NCBI RefSeq assembly: GCF_016093295.1
Contig: NZ_JAEDAL010000001.1
Location: forward strand, 992,001 to 1,056,000
DNA from: Inhella gelatinilytica
GTDB taxonomy: Bacteria; Pseudomonadota; Gammaproteobacteria; Burkholderiales; Burkholderiaceae_C
Length of the DNA stretch: 64,000 bases
Direction of reading: 5' to 3'
Below the pieces are notes generated by a model that was not told the DNA's origin, did no database searches, and worked only from the letters and a program-made list of their open reading frames with translations. The stretch's first letter is position 1; each line of letters opens with the position of its first letter. Below, piece after piece: positions 39,106-48,714 of the stretch. The translations under genes were made by a program, and so were the position numbers.

Positions 39106-40100
39106 CGGCCCACTTGTTCGGCGATGGCCGCCACGTGGGCAGGCGTGGTGCCGCAGCAGCCCCCGGCAATGTTCAGCAGGCCCCGGGCCGCAAATTCACC
39201 CACCAGACGGCCAGTGATCTCCGGGGTCTCGTCAAAGCCGGTGTCGCTCATGGGGTTGGGCAGGCCGGCGTTGGGGTAGCAGCTGATCGGGGTGTCCGCG
39301 GCCGCTTGGGCCAACTCTTCGAGATAGGGGCGCATCAAGCTGGCGCCCAGGGCGCAATTCAGGCCCACGGCGATTGGGTGGGCATGGCGAACCGAGTGCC
39401 AAAAGGCGGTCACCGTCTGCCCACTGAGGATGCGCCCCGACGCATCGGTCACCGTGCCCGAGATGATCACCGGCAGGCGCTCCCCGGTGGCGTCCATCAG
39501 CTCATCCAGGGCAAACAGCGCCGCTTTGGCGTTCAGGGTGTCAAAAATCGTCTCGACCAGGAACAGGTCGCAACCGCCGGCCAACAAGCCCTGGGCCTGC
39601 TCGTAGTAGGCGGCCCGAAGCTGCTCAAAGTCCACGTTGCGGGCTCCCGGGTCGTTCACATCGGGGCTGATGGAGGCGGTCTTCGGCGTGGGGCCCAACG
39701 CGCCGGCGGCAAAGCGCGGTTTATCCGGGGTGGCGTATCGATCGCAAGCGGCTCGTGCCAGGCGGGCGGCTTCAACGTTGAGTTCGTAGGCCAACCCGGC
39801 CAGGCCATAGTCTTCTTGCGCCACGGAGGTTGCGCCGAAGGTGTTGGTTTCGATCACATCCGCGCCGGCCGCCAAATACTGCTCGTGGATTTGGGTGATC
39901 ACGTCAGGGCGGGTTAGTTGCAGCAGGTCGTTGTTGCCTTTGAGGTCCCGTGGGTGATCGGCAAAGCGGGTGCCGCGGAAATCCGCCTCCGTCAACCGAT
40001 AGCGCTGGATCATGGTGCCCATGGCCCCGTCCAGCACCAAGATGCGCTGGCGCATCAAGGTGGGCAGGGCGGCGGCTCGGGTGTAAGCAGTGGCATTCAT
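39057..40100 (-). CDS. metH: methionine synthase, homocysteine-binding part
   Basis: This is a 347-residue homocysteine S-methyltransferase barrel. The start [14 protein letters not shown] and the zinc ligands VGLNCALG and GGCCGTTP are typical of MetH module 1. It moves the methyl group from methylcobalamin to homocysteine and needs the partner encoded at 33470-36175. The ATG at 40100 is preferred because a GACAAT box lies 6 bases upstream; a longer frame adds unrelated residues. Confidence 0.93.
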   Translation of the reverse strand: MNATAYTRAAALPTLMRQRILVLDGAMGTMIQRYRLTEADFRGTRFADHPRDLKGNNDLLQLTRPDVITQIHEQYLAAGADVIETNTFGATSVAQEDYGLAGLAYELNVEAARLARAACDRYATPDKPRFAAGALGPTPKTASISPDVNDPGARNVDFEQLRAAYYEQAQGLLAGGCDLFLVETIFDTLNAKAALFALDELMDATGERLPVIISGTVTDASGRILSGQTVTAFWHSVRHAHPIAVGLNCALGASLMRPYLEELAQAAADTPISCYPNAGLPNPMSDTGFDETPEITGRLVGEFAARGLLNIAGGCCGTTPAHVAAIAEQVGRYRPRSAGAFTGLVGG

Positions 40101-40106
40101 GGGCGC

Positions 40107-40112
40107 ATTGTC
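40107..40112 (-). promoter_or_regulatory. possible -10 next to the metH N-terminal start
   Basis: GACAAT (minus strand) is 6 bases before the ATG at 40100, consistent with a leaderless transcript. Confidence 0.35.
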
Positions 40113-40123
40113 CGGCCTGAGCC

Positions 40124-40516
40124 TTAGCCCAAGCCGAACAGCGGGTCGCGCGTTTGACCCACGCGTACCAGCACCAGGGCACACAAGAGCCCCAGCAAAA
40201 AACACAGGGCCCGCAGCCCATCGGGCGTTTCCTCGTCAAACGTGCCCCAGGCGAGCAAGCCGTACACCGCGGTCAGCGCCATCTTGGTGGCCAGCCAGCT
40301 GTGGTGCACAGGGCTGATGTACAGCACGCCCCATAGGCTGATGCCGGACACCACCAACAAGAAAATGACGGCCCCATGGATCACCCGCAGCCGGCTGTCT
40401 CGCGGCCAGCGGGCCCCGCCCAGGAGCGGGAGCCCCCGGGCCCCGAAGAGCCCAATCGCCACGAACGCCATCAGGGCGTGCAGGCTTTTAAGGGCGGGGT
40501 AGTCGTAGAAATCCAT
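40124..40516 (-). CDS. SirB2-like inner-membrane protein
   Basis: This is a 130-residue, four-helix protein. [20 protein letters not shown], the central [19 protein letters not shown], and [20 protein letters not shown] match the SirB2 family, whose histidines sit at conserved helix ends. The function is not established; SirB2 homologues are often near invasion or respiratory genes. It lies between metH (23 bases) and the thioredoxin gene (19 bases), all on the minus strand. Confidence 0.82.
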   Translation of the reverse strand: MDFYDYPALKSLHALMAFVAIGLFGARGLPLLGGARWPRDSRLRVIHGAVIFLLVVSGISLWGVLYISPVHHSWLATKMALTAVYGLLAWGTFDEETPDGLRALCFLLGLLCALVLVRVGQTRDPLFGLG

Positions 40517-40535
40517 GCCGGCCGTTCAGGCGGCC

Positions 40536-42068
40536 TCAGGCTCGCGGCTTGAACAGGGCTTCGCAGGTACTCCGTGAAGCATCCGCCTTGTCCAGCTTGC
40601 CGCACACCGGCCCCAACTGCCCTTGCACCCGGGCCACGGCAGCCTGACCGTTGTGGGCCTTGGCCCAGCCCAGCAACTGCTCGCTGACCTTCTGCAAGGA
40701 GCGGGCGCTGCGCTCGTAGAACGCCCCCTTGTCTTTCTCGGCCTCCTGCACCAGTTGGGCCGCCAGCTTCTCAATGCGGGCGGCATCCTGCGGTGCCAGT
40801 TTCACGAGGTTTTCGAAATAGGTGGCACCCCATTGCAGACGGGTGGCGGGGCCCTCGCTCTTATTGAAAGCCTGCTCGAACCATGACAGCGCTTCGTCCT
40901 TGCGGCCCGTCTTGCGGGCGTTGGCTCCCAGCTGGTTCATCAGGTAATAGGGCGAATGGCTCTTGCTCAGGTTGGCTTTGAGCAGAGCGTCACTTTCACT
41001 CCACAGCCCGGCCAGCCCCAGCACGTGCCCGGCAGCGGTCATCACCGCTTGGCGCTCGTATCCGTCCTGAATTTCACGATCCAACAACGCGGTCAGCCCT
41101 CGGACCTCATTCAACAAGGTGGCTTCGAGCTTGGGGGAAATGTCGGCTTTGTCCAGATCAAGGCGCGCCAACTCCACGCGTGCCGCCAAGCAGTTGATGC
41201 GATCGGCTCGGGAGAGTTGCGTGTCGTTCTGCTGTTGCAGCAAGGCCTGCTGGAAGGCGTGAACCAGCGTGATGCGGTCGGCCCCGGCCTTGGGGTGCAA
41301 GGCCCGCACCAGGTCATCGGCGCTGTTGCTCAGCACGTCCAGGTGCTGGCGCACCTTCTTGGCGTCCCCAAGCAGGCTGCCGACCCAGGCTGCATCACCT
41401 TGGGCTGGGTTGGCGCCGGCGGCGAGCGACTTCAGCTTCAGCCGCGTGCGGGCTTCGTCCGGGACGCCGCGCCCTTGGGCCAAACGCTGCAGGACCGCAC
41501 CGCGATCCGCCGCACCCACCAACGACTGCTCGTCGGTTTCCCAAGAATAAAAGCTCAGCAACTGCCATTCGCCGGCCTTGAGGGGCTTGCCGGCCTGGGC
41601 ATCCGCCAACACGGCCTTGATGGGGCGCCCCCCCGAGAGGCCCATTTGGAACAGTTTGACGACCCGCGCCGCGTCGGCTTCGCCCGGCAGGCGCGTGAGC
41701 TCCTGCCCGTCGCCGTTGAACAGGATCATGGTTGGGTAACCCCGCACCTTGAAGCGGGCCCCGAGCTTTTGGGCGCCGGGCAGGTCGCCGTCGATGAGCA
41801 CGGGGATGACGGCGTGACTTTGCTCAATGAAGTCCGCGCGGTTGAACAGCGTGGCCTTGAGCTGGTTGCAGGGTGGGCACCATTTGGCCCCCCAGTACAG
41901 CAGCACGGGCTTCTTCTCGGCCTTCGCGGCTTGGAAGGCGGCTTCGATGTCCGCGTCCTGGCTGGCGGCACGCCACGCGATGCCGGGCGGCATGTCCAGC
42001 GCCGCCTGGGCGGGGGCGGTAAAGGCCAGAACGAGGGAAAGGCTCAGGGCGCTTAGGGCTATTCGCAT
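40536..42068 (-). CDS. periplasmic thioredoxin-family protein with helical C-terminal region
   Basis: This is a 510-residue protein from the ATG at 42068. It has a signal peptide (about 1-22, AQA/A) and a thioredoxin domain with active site WCPPC (Cys64, Cys67) and the cis-Pro loop RGYPTMILF. The remaining 350 residues are alpha-helical with TPR-like character (NKSEGPATRLQWGATYFENL). It probably reduces or isomerises periplasmic disulfides. A frame extending to 42215 is rejected because it would cross the promoter region. It diverges from the hemerythrin gene. Confidence 0.87.
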   Translation of the reverse strand: MRIALSALSLSLVLAFTAPAQAALDMPPGIAWRAASQDADIEAAFQAAKAEKKPVLLYWGAKWCPPCNQLKATLFNRADFIEQSHAVIPVLIDGDLPGAQKLGARFKVRGYPTMILFNGDGQELTRLPGEADAARVVKLFQMGLSGGRPIKAVLADAQAGKPLKAGEWQLLSFYSWETDEQSLVGAADRGAVLQRLAQGRGVPDEARTRLKLKSLAAGANPAQGDAAWVGSLLGDAKKVRQHLDVLSNSADDLVRALHPKAGADRITLVHAFQQALLQQQNDTQLSRADRINCLAARVELARLDLDKADISPKLEATLLNEVRGLTALLDREIQDGYERQAVMTAAGHVLGLAGLWSESDALLKANLSKSHSPYYLMNQLGANARKTGRKDEALSWFEQAFNKSEGPATRLQWGATYFENLVKLAPQDAARIEKLAAQLVQEAEKDKGAFYERSARSLQKVSEQLLGWAKAHNGQAAVARVQGQLGPVCGKLDKADASRSTCEALFKPRA

Positions 42069-42095
42069 GACGTGTAGGAAAAAAGAACTGACGCT

Positions 42096-42101
42096 TATAT
42101 T
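42096..42101 (+). promoter_or_regulatory. possible -10 of the hemerythrin-GGDEF-EAL gene
   Basis: TATATT lies 41 bases before the ATG at 42142 within the 73-base divergent gap. The same AT-rich stretch can be read as a minus-strand -10 for the thioredoxin gene. Confidence 0.35.
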
Positions 42102-42141
42102 GTCCGGCCATGTGCAATCCACTGCGATGCGTCCGCCCTCA

Positions 42142-44763
42142 ATGAAAGCCCTGAGCGTTTTTGTTTGGAACGAGGTCTTTGGCACCGGCCTTGGGGACAT
42201 CGACGACCAGCACAAACGCTTGGTGGACTTGCTGAACCAAGTGGCCAGCCAACTGGCCTTTGGCGTGGACCGCGAGGCGCTCGCGCGGGTGTTTCGGGAG
42301 CTGGTGTCTTACACCGAATACCACTTCCGCCATGAGGAGGCGCTGTGGGCGCAGCACTTGGGCGGGGAGGCCGATGAGCGCTCACACCGCGAGCGCCATG
42401 CTGAGTTTGAGCGCAAGCTGGAGCAGTTGGCGGCGACTGGGAGCGCGGGAGAGATTGACCCTGAAACCTTGCTGGATTTTTTGGTGCGCTGGTTGGCCGG
42501 GCACATTCTTCGGGCCGACCGCTACTTCGCTCTGTGCGTGATCGGGCTGCGCGAAGGCCTGAGCCTTCCCCAGGCTCGGGCGCGTGCCGCCGACCAGGTG
42601 CAAAAGCACGAGGGCCTGATGGAGCTGGTGCTCACGGTCACCTCGGCGCTGTCCAAAAACACCCTGCGCCTCATGCAGGAGCTTCATGCCCGTTCGAACG
42701 AGGCCCAGCGCCTGCGCCAGGCGGCCAGCGTTTTTGCGAACGCCAACGAAGCCATCATGATCACCGACCCGCAGGGCACCATTCTGGATGTCAATGCCGC
42801 GTTTGAGCACATCACGGGGTTCCCCCGCGCTGAGGCGGTGGGGCACAACGCGCGATTGCTCAAGGTCGATGAACATGAGGCCGCGTTCTACGGGGACATG
42901 TGGACGGCGCTGATGTTGCAAGGGCGCTGGCACGGTGAAGTTTGGGGGCGGCGGCGCAACGGGGAGTTGTTTGCCAAGCTCCAAACCATCAGCGCGGTGC
43001 GCAACGACATGGGCGAGTTGGCCCACTATGTCTGTTTGTTTACGGACATCACAGCGGCCAAGGAGCATCAGAAGAAGCTGGCGGATGCGACGCACTTTGA
43101 CGCGCTGACCCATTTGCCCAACCGCACCCTGCTGACCGACCGCATGCACGGGCTGCTGGCGCAACTGCCCCATGCCGGGGGGACCTTGGCGGTGGCCTGC
43201 CTCGACCTCGACGCCTTTCATGAGGTCAATGCCCAGTGCGGCCATACGGGCGGCGACCGGGTGTTGACCCAGTTGGCTTCCCGCTTGCATTCGGGTCTGC
43301 CCGAAACGGCGCTTCTCGCGCGGTTGGGGGGTGATGAATTCGCACTGGTGGTGATGTGCTCTGGAGGCCGGTCGGACGCGGTGGCGGCGCTGAGTGCGGT
43401 TCGAGAGGCCGTGGCACAGCCCTTGGAGGTGGACGGGCGACGCTGGCAGCTCAGCGCGAGCATGGGTGCCGTGCTGCTTCAGGCGGCCGACGGGAGTGTG
43501 GCACCGGATCAGCTCCTGCGCAGTGCCGCACAAGCGCTCTTCAAGGCCAAGCAGTCTGGGCGCAATCGGCTGCATGTTTTCGATGCCGATCGGGACCGCA
43601 TGGTGCGGGGGCGCCTGGAACAGGTGGAACTGGTTCGGCAGGCGTTGGAGGCGGGGCAGTTCGAGCTCTTTTATCAGCCCAAGGTCCACATGCGCAGTGG
43701 CGCGATGCTGGGCGTCGAGGCGCTGATTCGCTGGCGGCATCCAGAGCGCGGCCTGGTGCTCCCGGGGGAGTTTCTGCCCGGGGTCGAAGGCCACTCCGTG
43801 GGCCTGGCCCTGGACGATTGGGTCTTGGACGCGGCCCTGCAGCAGCAGGCTCAGTGGCGCACGCAAGGCGTGGAATTGACCGTTAGTGTGAATGTGTCAG
43901 CCGCGCAACTGAGCCGCCCGGACTTCTTGCAGGTGCTGCAAGAGGCTTTAGCCCGGCATCCGACCGTCCGCCCAGGAGACCTGGAGTTGGAAGTGTTGGA
44001 GTCCAGTGCGCTCAAGGACATGGCGCGGGTTTCCTGCCTCATCGACGCGTGTCGGGCGCTGGGCGTGGACTTCGCGATCGACGACTTCGGAACGGGCTAC
44101 TCCTCGCTGGCTTACCTCAAGGAGTTGGGCGCGCAGTGCCTCAAAGTGGACCAGAGATTTGTGCGAGATGTCCTGGAGGACCCGGACGACTTGTCCATCT
44201 TGGATGCCGTTCTGGGTTTGGCGCGTGCCTTTCGCCGTCAAGTGGTGGCAGAGGGGGTGGAAACCGTGGCGCACGGGGAAATGCTTTTGCATCTAGGTTA
44301 TGAGTTCGCACAGGGCTATGCCATCGCGCGCCCCATGCCGGCGCAAGAAATCCCCGCCTGGAAAGCGACGTGGCAACCCGATGCGGTGTGGCAGGCCTGT
44401 GCCCGCTTGCCACACGAGCGCTTGCAATTGCTGCGGGCGGTCGTGAAGGAGCGCGCCTGGTGCCAAGCGCTCTTGCAAAGACTGCAGGGACAAGGGAGTG
44501 AGCACCCGGAGCCTCCCTTGATTCCGGGGCTGTCAGACCACCCTGAGAAGCTTTGGGAGGCCTGGGGCGTCGAAGCGTCTGTGGCGGAGGCCTTGGATTG
44601 GACCGAGGCCTGCGAACTGGGTACGCTCCTGCGTACTTGCGCGCAGGCGTGGCTGCGAGAGGCGGAGCTCTCTGGGCAGCCCCTTCAGGCCGAAGCGCTG
44701 CAGGAATTGGTGGCCCTGCGCGATCGCTGGATCGCCGCGCTCAAAGCACTGGCGCTGGGATAG
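42142..44763 (+). CDS. bacteriohemerythrin-PAS-GGDEF-EAL signalling protein
   Basis: This is an 873-residue protein from the ATG at 42142; ATG 42127 and GTG 42112 are also in frame. Domains in order: hemerythrin (about 5-130) with iron ligands in DDQHKRL, YTEYHFRHEE and HRERHAEF; a helical linker; PAS (about 195-310); GGDEF with RLGGDEF; EAL with GVEALIRWRHP, Asn in VSVNVSA, DDFGTG and VVAEGVE; and a helical tail. Both catalytic sites look intact, so it could make and degrade c-di-GMP under control of oxygen or redox sensed by the di-iron site. Confidence 0.92.
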   Translation: MKALSVFVWNEVFGTGLGDIDDQHKRLVDLLNQVASQLAFGVDREALARVFRELVSYTEYHFRHEEALWAQHLGGEADERSHRERHAEFERKLEQLAATGSAGEIDPETLLDFLVRWLAGHILRADRYFALCVIGLREGLSLPQARARAADQVQKHEGLMELVLTVTSALSKNTLRLMQELHARSNEAQRLRQAASVFANANEAIMITDPQGTILDVNAAFEHITGFPRAEAVGHNARLLKVDEHEAAFYGDMWTALMLQGRWHGEVWGRRRNGELFAKLQTISAVRNDMGELAHYVCLFTDITAAKEHQKKLADATHFDALTHLPNRTLLTDRMHGLLAQLPHAGGTLAVACLDLDAFHEVNAQCGHTGGDRVLTQLASRLHSGLPETALLARLGGDEFALVVMCSGGRSDAVAALSAVREAVAQPLEVDGRRWQLSASMGAVLLQAADGSVAPDQLLRSAAQALFKAKQSGRNRLHVFDADRDRMVRGRLEQVELVRQALEAGQFELFYQPKVHMRSGAMLGVEALIRWRHPERGLVLPGEFLPGVEGHSVGLALDDWVLDAALQQQAQWRTQGVELTVSVNVSAAQLSRPDFLQVLQEALARHPTVRPGDLELEVLESSALKDMARVSCLIDACRALGVDFAIDDFGTGYSSLAYLKELGAQCLKVDQRFVRDVLEDPDDLSILDAVLGLARAFRRQVVAEGVETVAHGEMLLHLGYEFAQGYAIARPMPAQEIPAWKATWQPDAVWQACARLPHERLQLLRAVVKERAWCQALLQRLQGQGSEHPEPPLIPGLSDHPEKLWEAWGVEASVAEALDWTEACELGTLLRTCAQAWLREAELSGQPLQAEALQELVALRDRWIAALKALALG

Positions 44764-44789
44764 TCCAGCGCCAGGTTAGCGGCCGGTGA

Positions 44790-44972
44790 TCAGGCCGCCA
44801 GTGGCCAGTGCGGCTCGTCCGTGCCGTCCGCCGTGTGAACGAACGACACATAGGGCACTTCAACGCCCCATTCTTCGGCGGCCGGTTCCACCGGGGTGGG
44901 CGCGGTCCAGCGGCGCAGCAGGCTGGCCACCAGGGGCAGCGTGGCGGGGCCGGGGTTTGTTTGTTTGTTCAT
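44790..44972 (-). CDS. small hypothetical protein
   Basis: This is a 60-residue frame from the ATG at 44972, preceded by AAGGGA. It is hydrophilic with a Trp/Pro-rich end (PHWPLAA) and no motif. It sits between convergent and same-strand genes in a gap that would otherwise be empty. It could be real or a chance frame. Confidence 0.45.
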   Translation of the reverse strand: MNKQTNPGPATLPLVASLLRRWTAPTPVEPAAEEWGVEVPYVSFVHTADGTDEPHWPLAA

Positions 44973-45073
44973 GGCCATCCCTTGAGTCATCGTCAGAATG
45001 GCCCTCATTTTGAGCAGCGACGTGTGACCGCCATGTGACGGCCATCACGTTGACGCGGCCTTAGACGTGGGTG

Positions 45074-46582
45074 TCAGAAAAAGTCCACACCGCCCGGTTC
45101 TTCGGCGCGCTGGTGCGCAGCACTGCGGGACATGTTGGCCTGATGGTCTTGAGCCGCCTGCGCCGCTTTGACGCGCGTTTCTTCGAGCAGCTTGGTGAGC
45201 TTGGCGTCGTCGCCGAGCCGGAAACTGGAAAGCACCTCCGCCAGTCGCACGGCTTCCGTCAACAACTCGCTGGCAATTTCACCGCCGCGCACGGCGACTT
45301 CCACGTTTTGAGCGGTCACCGCGTCCAATTCCTTGACGGAGGTCGTGACCACGTCGATGGAGGCTGCGTGCTCGGCGGAATCGGCGGTTAGGTTCTTGAA
45401 CACCGCCCCCACGCCCTGCACGGAGTGAACCAAGTCGTTCATTGCGGTGCCGGCCTCGTTGCTCAAGCGGCTGCCCCGTTCCACGGTCTCCAGCGACGCG
45501 GCGATCAGGGACTTGATTTCTTTGGCGGCTTCCGAGGAACGGCCCGCCAGCATGCGCACTTCGGTGGCCACCACCGCAAACCCGCGCCCGGCCTCACCGG
45601 CCCGGGCGGCCTCCACCGCGGCGTTCAGGGCCAGGATGTTGGTTTGAAAGGCGATGCTGTCGATGGTGCCGATGATGTCGGTGATGCGGCGCGAGGACTG
45701 GTCGATGTCCTGCATGGTGCGCACGAGTTGGCCCACCACGCCCCCGCCCCGGGTGGCCATGGAGGCGGCCTCATCGGCCAGCGTGTGCGCTTCCTTGGCG
45801 GCGCGGGCCGACTCTTGCACGATGACGTTGATTTGCTCCAGGCTCAGGGCGGCGTCTCGCAGGCCCGAGGCCGTGCGGTCGGTGCGTTCGCTCAACAGCG
45901 AAGCGCTGCTGCCGACCTCTTGGGCTGCCCCTTGAACCAGGGTGATGGCTTCGCGCACCTCACGCAGGGCCACGGCCATGCGGGTTTGCACATGCTTGAG
46001 CCGTTTGCCGATCTCGGACTCGGTGCGAACCACATCCAGGTTGAGCCGAATGGGGCCATCGCGACCCATGGCGTTGACCAAGAATTCGAGCTCGAAACGC
46101 TCGGCGGCTTCGCGGGCCAGGCTGCGGGCAATGACGCCCAAGACAACCGAGAGGGCGCCGATGTAGGCCGCTGAACCCAGGGAGCGCCACCCTTCCCAGG
46201 CCAACTCGGCGAGCACATAGCTGACACCGGCCAGGGCGATGGGGCGCCAATCGCGGTAGGGCAGGAGCAAACACAGCGTGACCGGCATGGCCGACTCCAG
46301 CGCTGCAAAGTCAACGGCGGCTTTGTCTCTGAATTCATGCTGCGCCAGGACCAAGACCACATTGAGCAGGGCCATGCCCAAGCGTGCGGGGGACCGGCCA
46401 CTGTGCTGCCACATTAGAAAGAGGGCGGCCCCCAGTGCCGCGGCGCCGATCATGCCCCCCGTGCCCAAGCGCTGGGCGGCGTGGGCCAATCCCACCACGG
46501 CCAGGGCATTGACCAGGGTGAGACCAAACAAAATCCGGTCTTGGGCTTTGGAGCTGGCTCCCAGCGAATTGGAGGTGCTCAC
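45074..46582 (-). CDS. methyl-accepting chemotaxis protein with multi-helix membrane domain
   Basis: This is a 502-residue receptor. About five hydrophobic helices fill residues 15-140 with no sizeable periplasmic domain, so it probably senses through the membrane or cytoplasm. The cytoplasmic signalling domain has the hairpin tip core TDIIGTIDSIAFQTNILALNAAVEAARAGEAGRGFAVVA. The protein ends GGVDFF, a tail similar to that of the CheZ-like protein at 58497. It is set apart from the main che run by cheB and a response-regulator gene. Confidence 0.88.
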   Translation of the reverse strand: MSTSNSLGASSKAQDRILFGLTLVNALAVVGLAHAAQRLGTGGMIGAAALGAALFLMWQHSGRSPARLGMALLNVVLVLAQHEFRDKAAVDFAALESAMPVTLCLLLPYRDWRPIALAGVSYVLAELAWEGWRSLGSAAYIGALSVVLGVIARSLAREAAERFELEFLVNAMGRDGPIRLNLDVVRTESEIGKRLKHVQTRMAVALREVREAITLVQGAAQEVGSSASLLSERTDRTASGLRDAALSLEQINVIVQESARAAKEAHTLADEAASMATRGGGVVGQLVRTMQDIDQSSRRITDIIGTIDSIAFQTNILALNAAVEAARAGEAGRGFAVVATEVRMLAGRSSEAAKEIKSLIAASLETVERGSRLSNEAGTAMNDLVHSVQGVGAVFKNLTADSAEHAASIDVVTTSVKELDAVTAQNVEVAVRGGEIASELLTEAVRLAEVLSSFRLGDDAKLTKLLEETRVKAAQAAQDHQANMSRSAAHQRAEEPGGVDFF

Positions 46583-46705
46583 ATCGTTCCTTGTTCTGAA
46601 GATTTCGGGCTTGCAACCAGGGGCTTCGGGTGTATCGTGCCACTCAAATGAGGCTCCAGGCCCTAGGGCGACTGCGGGTCTGACTCAGGGTAGCCCACCG
46701 CCCGC

Positions 46706-46720
46706 CCATCGGGGGCAGAC
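46706..46720 (+). repeat. 15-mer shared with 38257-38271
   Basis: CCATCGGGGGCAGAC occurs here, 22 bases before the response-regulator start, and at 38257. Both lie just before a plus-strand gene. Meaning unknown. Confidence 0.4.
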
Positions 46721-46741
46721 TTTGAAAACGAAGAGGTCACT

Positions 46742-47107
46742 TTGAAGTCCGTGCTGATCGTTGAAGACCAGGAAGAGATCCGGGAACTCATTCGGGTGAC
46801 GTTGGAATTTGAGAATTTCTCGATCGACGAGGCGGCCAATGGCGAGGAAGGCCTTCGCAAGGCCCAGCGCACCAAGCCCAACTTGGTGCTGATGGACGTG
46901 ATGATGCCCGGCGCCATCGATGGGCTGACCGCCTGCAGTCGCATTCGCTCGGATCCGGGCTTGTCAGGCACCAAGGTGGTGATGTTGACTTCAAGAACGG
47001 ACCCCCGCGACCGCGCGGAAGGCCTGCGCATGGGGGCGAGCGCCTATCTGCTCAAACCTTTCAGCCCGTTGGAGCTGATCACGGTGTGCCAGAAGGTGTT
47101 GCGTTGA
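46742..47107 (+). CDS. single-domain response regulator
   Basis: This is a 121-residue receiver domain: acidic pair near Glu8-Asp9, phospho-acceptor Asp52 ([12 protein letters not shown], with one extra residue compared with CheY), Thr in MLTS, and Lys in YLLKPF. It starts with TTG at 46742 after a GAGG-type site. It has no output domain, so it may talk to another protein. Its last 29 bases overlap the convergent cheB end. Confidence 0.88.
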   Translation: MKSVLIVEDQEEIRELIRVTLEFENFSIDEAANGEEGLRKAQRTKPNLVLMDVMMPGAIDGLTACSRIRSDPGLSGTKVVMLTSRTDPRDRAEGLRMGASAYLLKPFSPLELITVCQKVLR

Positions 47108-48164
47108 CCGCCTGAAGGCGCTCCACGACCGCCGAACCGATGGCGCCCAGCGGCAGCGACTGCACGGCCGCCCCCATTTCAAACGCCGCCTTGGGCATGC
47201 CGTAGACAACACAAGAGGCCTCGTCTTGCGCCACGGTGTAAGCGCCGGCTTTGCGCATCTCCAGCAGGCCGCGGGCGCCGTCGTCTCCCATCCCGGTCAG
47301 GATCACCCCCAGGGCATTGCGCCCCGCGCAGCGGGCAACGGAGCGAAACAGCACGTCCACTGACGGCTTGTGGTGGTTCACGAGAGGGCCATCCTTCACT
47401 TCCACCCGGTACTGCGCGCCGCTGCGCGTGAGCTGCATGTGCTTGCCCCCGGGGGCGATCAAGACCCGGCCCGCCAGCACGCGGTCGCCGTCCTTGGCCT
47501 CAATCACGTCGAAGCCGGAGACACGGGTCAATCGCTCGGCCAGACTCGCCGTGAAGCCGGGGGGCATGTGTTGGACCCAAACGATTCCCGCCGGTAGGGT
47601 GTTGGGTAGGCCCTGCAAGAAGTTCTCAAAGGTCTGGACGCCCCCGGTGGAGCTACCCACGGCCACGATGCGGTCGGTGGTTTCGGCCATCGCCGCGGCG
47701 GGTGCCGGGGCTTGGACCGGGTGAGTGGGGGCGGGGGCACGCGGCGCCTGGGGCTTGGGCAGGGCACGCAGATTGGCAGCGGCGGCGGCCTTCACCGCGG
47801 GAATCAGTCCATTGGCGTCATCCGCCAAGAAATCGCGCAAACCAATCTTGGGCTTGGTAACAAAGGCCACCGCGCCGGCGGCCAGGGCTTGCAGTGTGGT
47901 TTCCGCGCCAGCCTGCGTCAGCGTGGAGCACATCACCACGGGCAGGGGGTGTTCGCTCATCAGCTGGCGCAAAAAACTGATGCCATCCATGCGCGGCATT
48001 TCGACATCCAGCACCAGCACATCGGGTGGGTTGGCCTTGATCTTGGGCCAGGCGAAGAGCGGGTCGCTGGCCGTGAATTGCACTTGCAGGCCGGCCTGGG
48101 TGAGCAGCTGACTGAGCTGCTGGCGCACGACGGCCGAGTCGTCGACGATGGCGACGCGAATCAT
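47079..48164 (-). CDS. cheB: chemotaxis protein-glutamate methylesterase CheB
   Basis: This is a 361-residue protein with a receiver domain (Asp53 in VLDVEMP), a Pro/Ala-rich linker and the methylesterase domain with [17 protein letters not shown] and GMGDDGA motifs (Ser-His-Asp site). It removes methyl groups or deamidates receptor glutamines. It is the last gene of the minus-strand che run, 10 bases after cheD. Confidence 0.95.
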   Translation of the reverse strand: MIRVAIVDDSAVVRQQLSQLLTQAGLQVQFTASDPLFAWPKIKANPPDVLVLDVEMPRMDGISFLRQLMSEHPLPVVMCSTLTQAGAETTLQALAAGAVAFVTKPKIGLRDFLADDANGLIPAVKAAAAANLRALPKPQAPRAPAPTHPVQAPAPAAAMAETTDRIVAVGSSTGGVQTFENFLQGLPNTLPAGIVWVQHMPPGFTASLAERLTRVSGFDVIEAKDGDRVLAGRVLIAPGGKHMQLTRSGAQYRVEVKDGPLVNHHKPSVDVLFRSVARCAGRNALGVILTGMGDDGARGLLEMRKAGAYTVAQDEASCVVYGMPKAAFEMGAAVQSLPLGAIGSAVVERLQAVNATPSGTP

Positions 48165-48174
48165 GGGACAGCCT

Positions 48175-48714
48175 TTATCGGGGGGTGGAATTGACGCACT
48201 TGCCGCGCGTCATGGTCACCAGCCCTTGGGGCAGCTGCAGCGTGACGGTGCGGGGCACGGTGTCGCCCACATCGACGCCTTGAAGCTGAAACCCGTGTTG
48301 ATCCAACAGGCTCCAGCCCTGCTCGATGTTGCGCTCGCCCACGTTGAACTTCACGTTCATGGCGTCGGGCAGGGTGTCAGCGCCCCCGTACAGGTGCGCG
48401 TGATAGTCCTTGGGCTGGGTGCCCTGCAGCCGGATCTGCTGAACGAGCAACTCCAGCGCCTCGTCGCCGTAGCGACCATCCAGCGGTTCACCGGCGCGTC
48501 GGGTCCGACCGGGGAGCAGATAGTGGCACATGCCCCCCAAGCCGCGCTGCGGGTGCCAGAGCGTGACCGCCACGCACGAGCCCAGCAGGGTTTTCAGCGT
48601 GCCGCTGGCACCAAAGTGCCACTGCCCCGGCAGCAGGTTGCGCAGTTCAGGCGCTGGGGCTGTCGGGGGGGTGAAGGGGCGGGGTGTAAAGACGGGTTTG
48701 GGTGGCTTATGCAT
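48175..48714 (-). CDS. cheD: chemoreceptor glutamine deamidase CheD
   Basis: This is a 179-residue CheD. The catalytic Cys and His are in [13 protein letters not shown] and GGMCHYLLP, and the conserved Thr is in YGGADT. It deamidates receptor glutamines and can interact with CheY or CheC-type phosphatases. Its start overlaps the cheR end by 8 bases, so it is coupled. Confidence 0.93.
   Translation of the reverse strand: MHKPPKPVFTPRPFTPPTAPAPELRNLLPGQWHFGASGTLKTLLGSCVAVTLWHPQRGLGGMCHYLLPGRTRRAGEPLDGRYGDEALELLVQQIRLQGTQPKDYHAHLYGGADTLPDAMNVKFNVGERNIEQGWSLLDQHGFQLQGVDVGDTVPRTVTLQLPQGLVTMTRGKCVNSTPR

Noticed and set aside
41827-42141. Longer N-terminus for the hemerythrin protein
   Set aside because: The extra codons overlap the thioredoxin gene and the divergent promoter; the hemerythrin fold begins right after the ATG at 42142.
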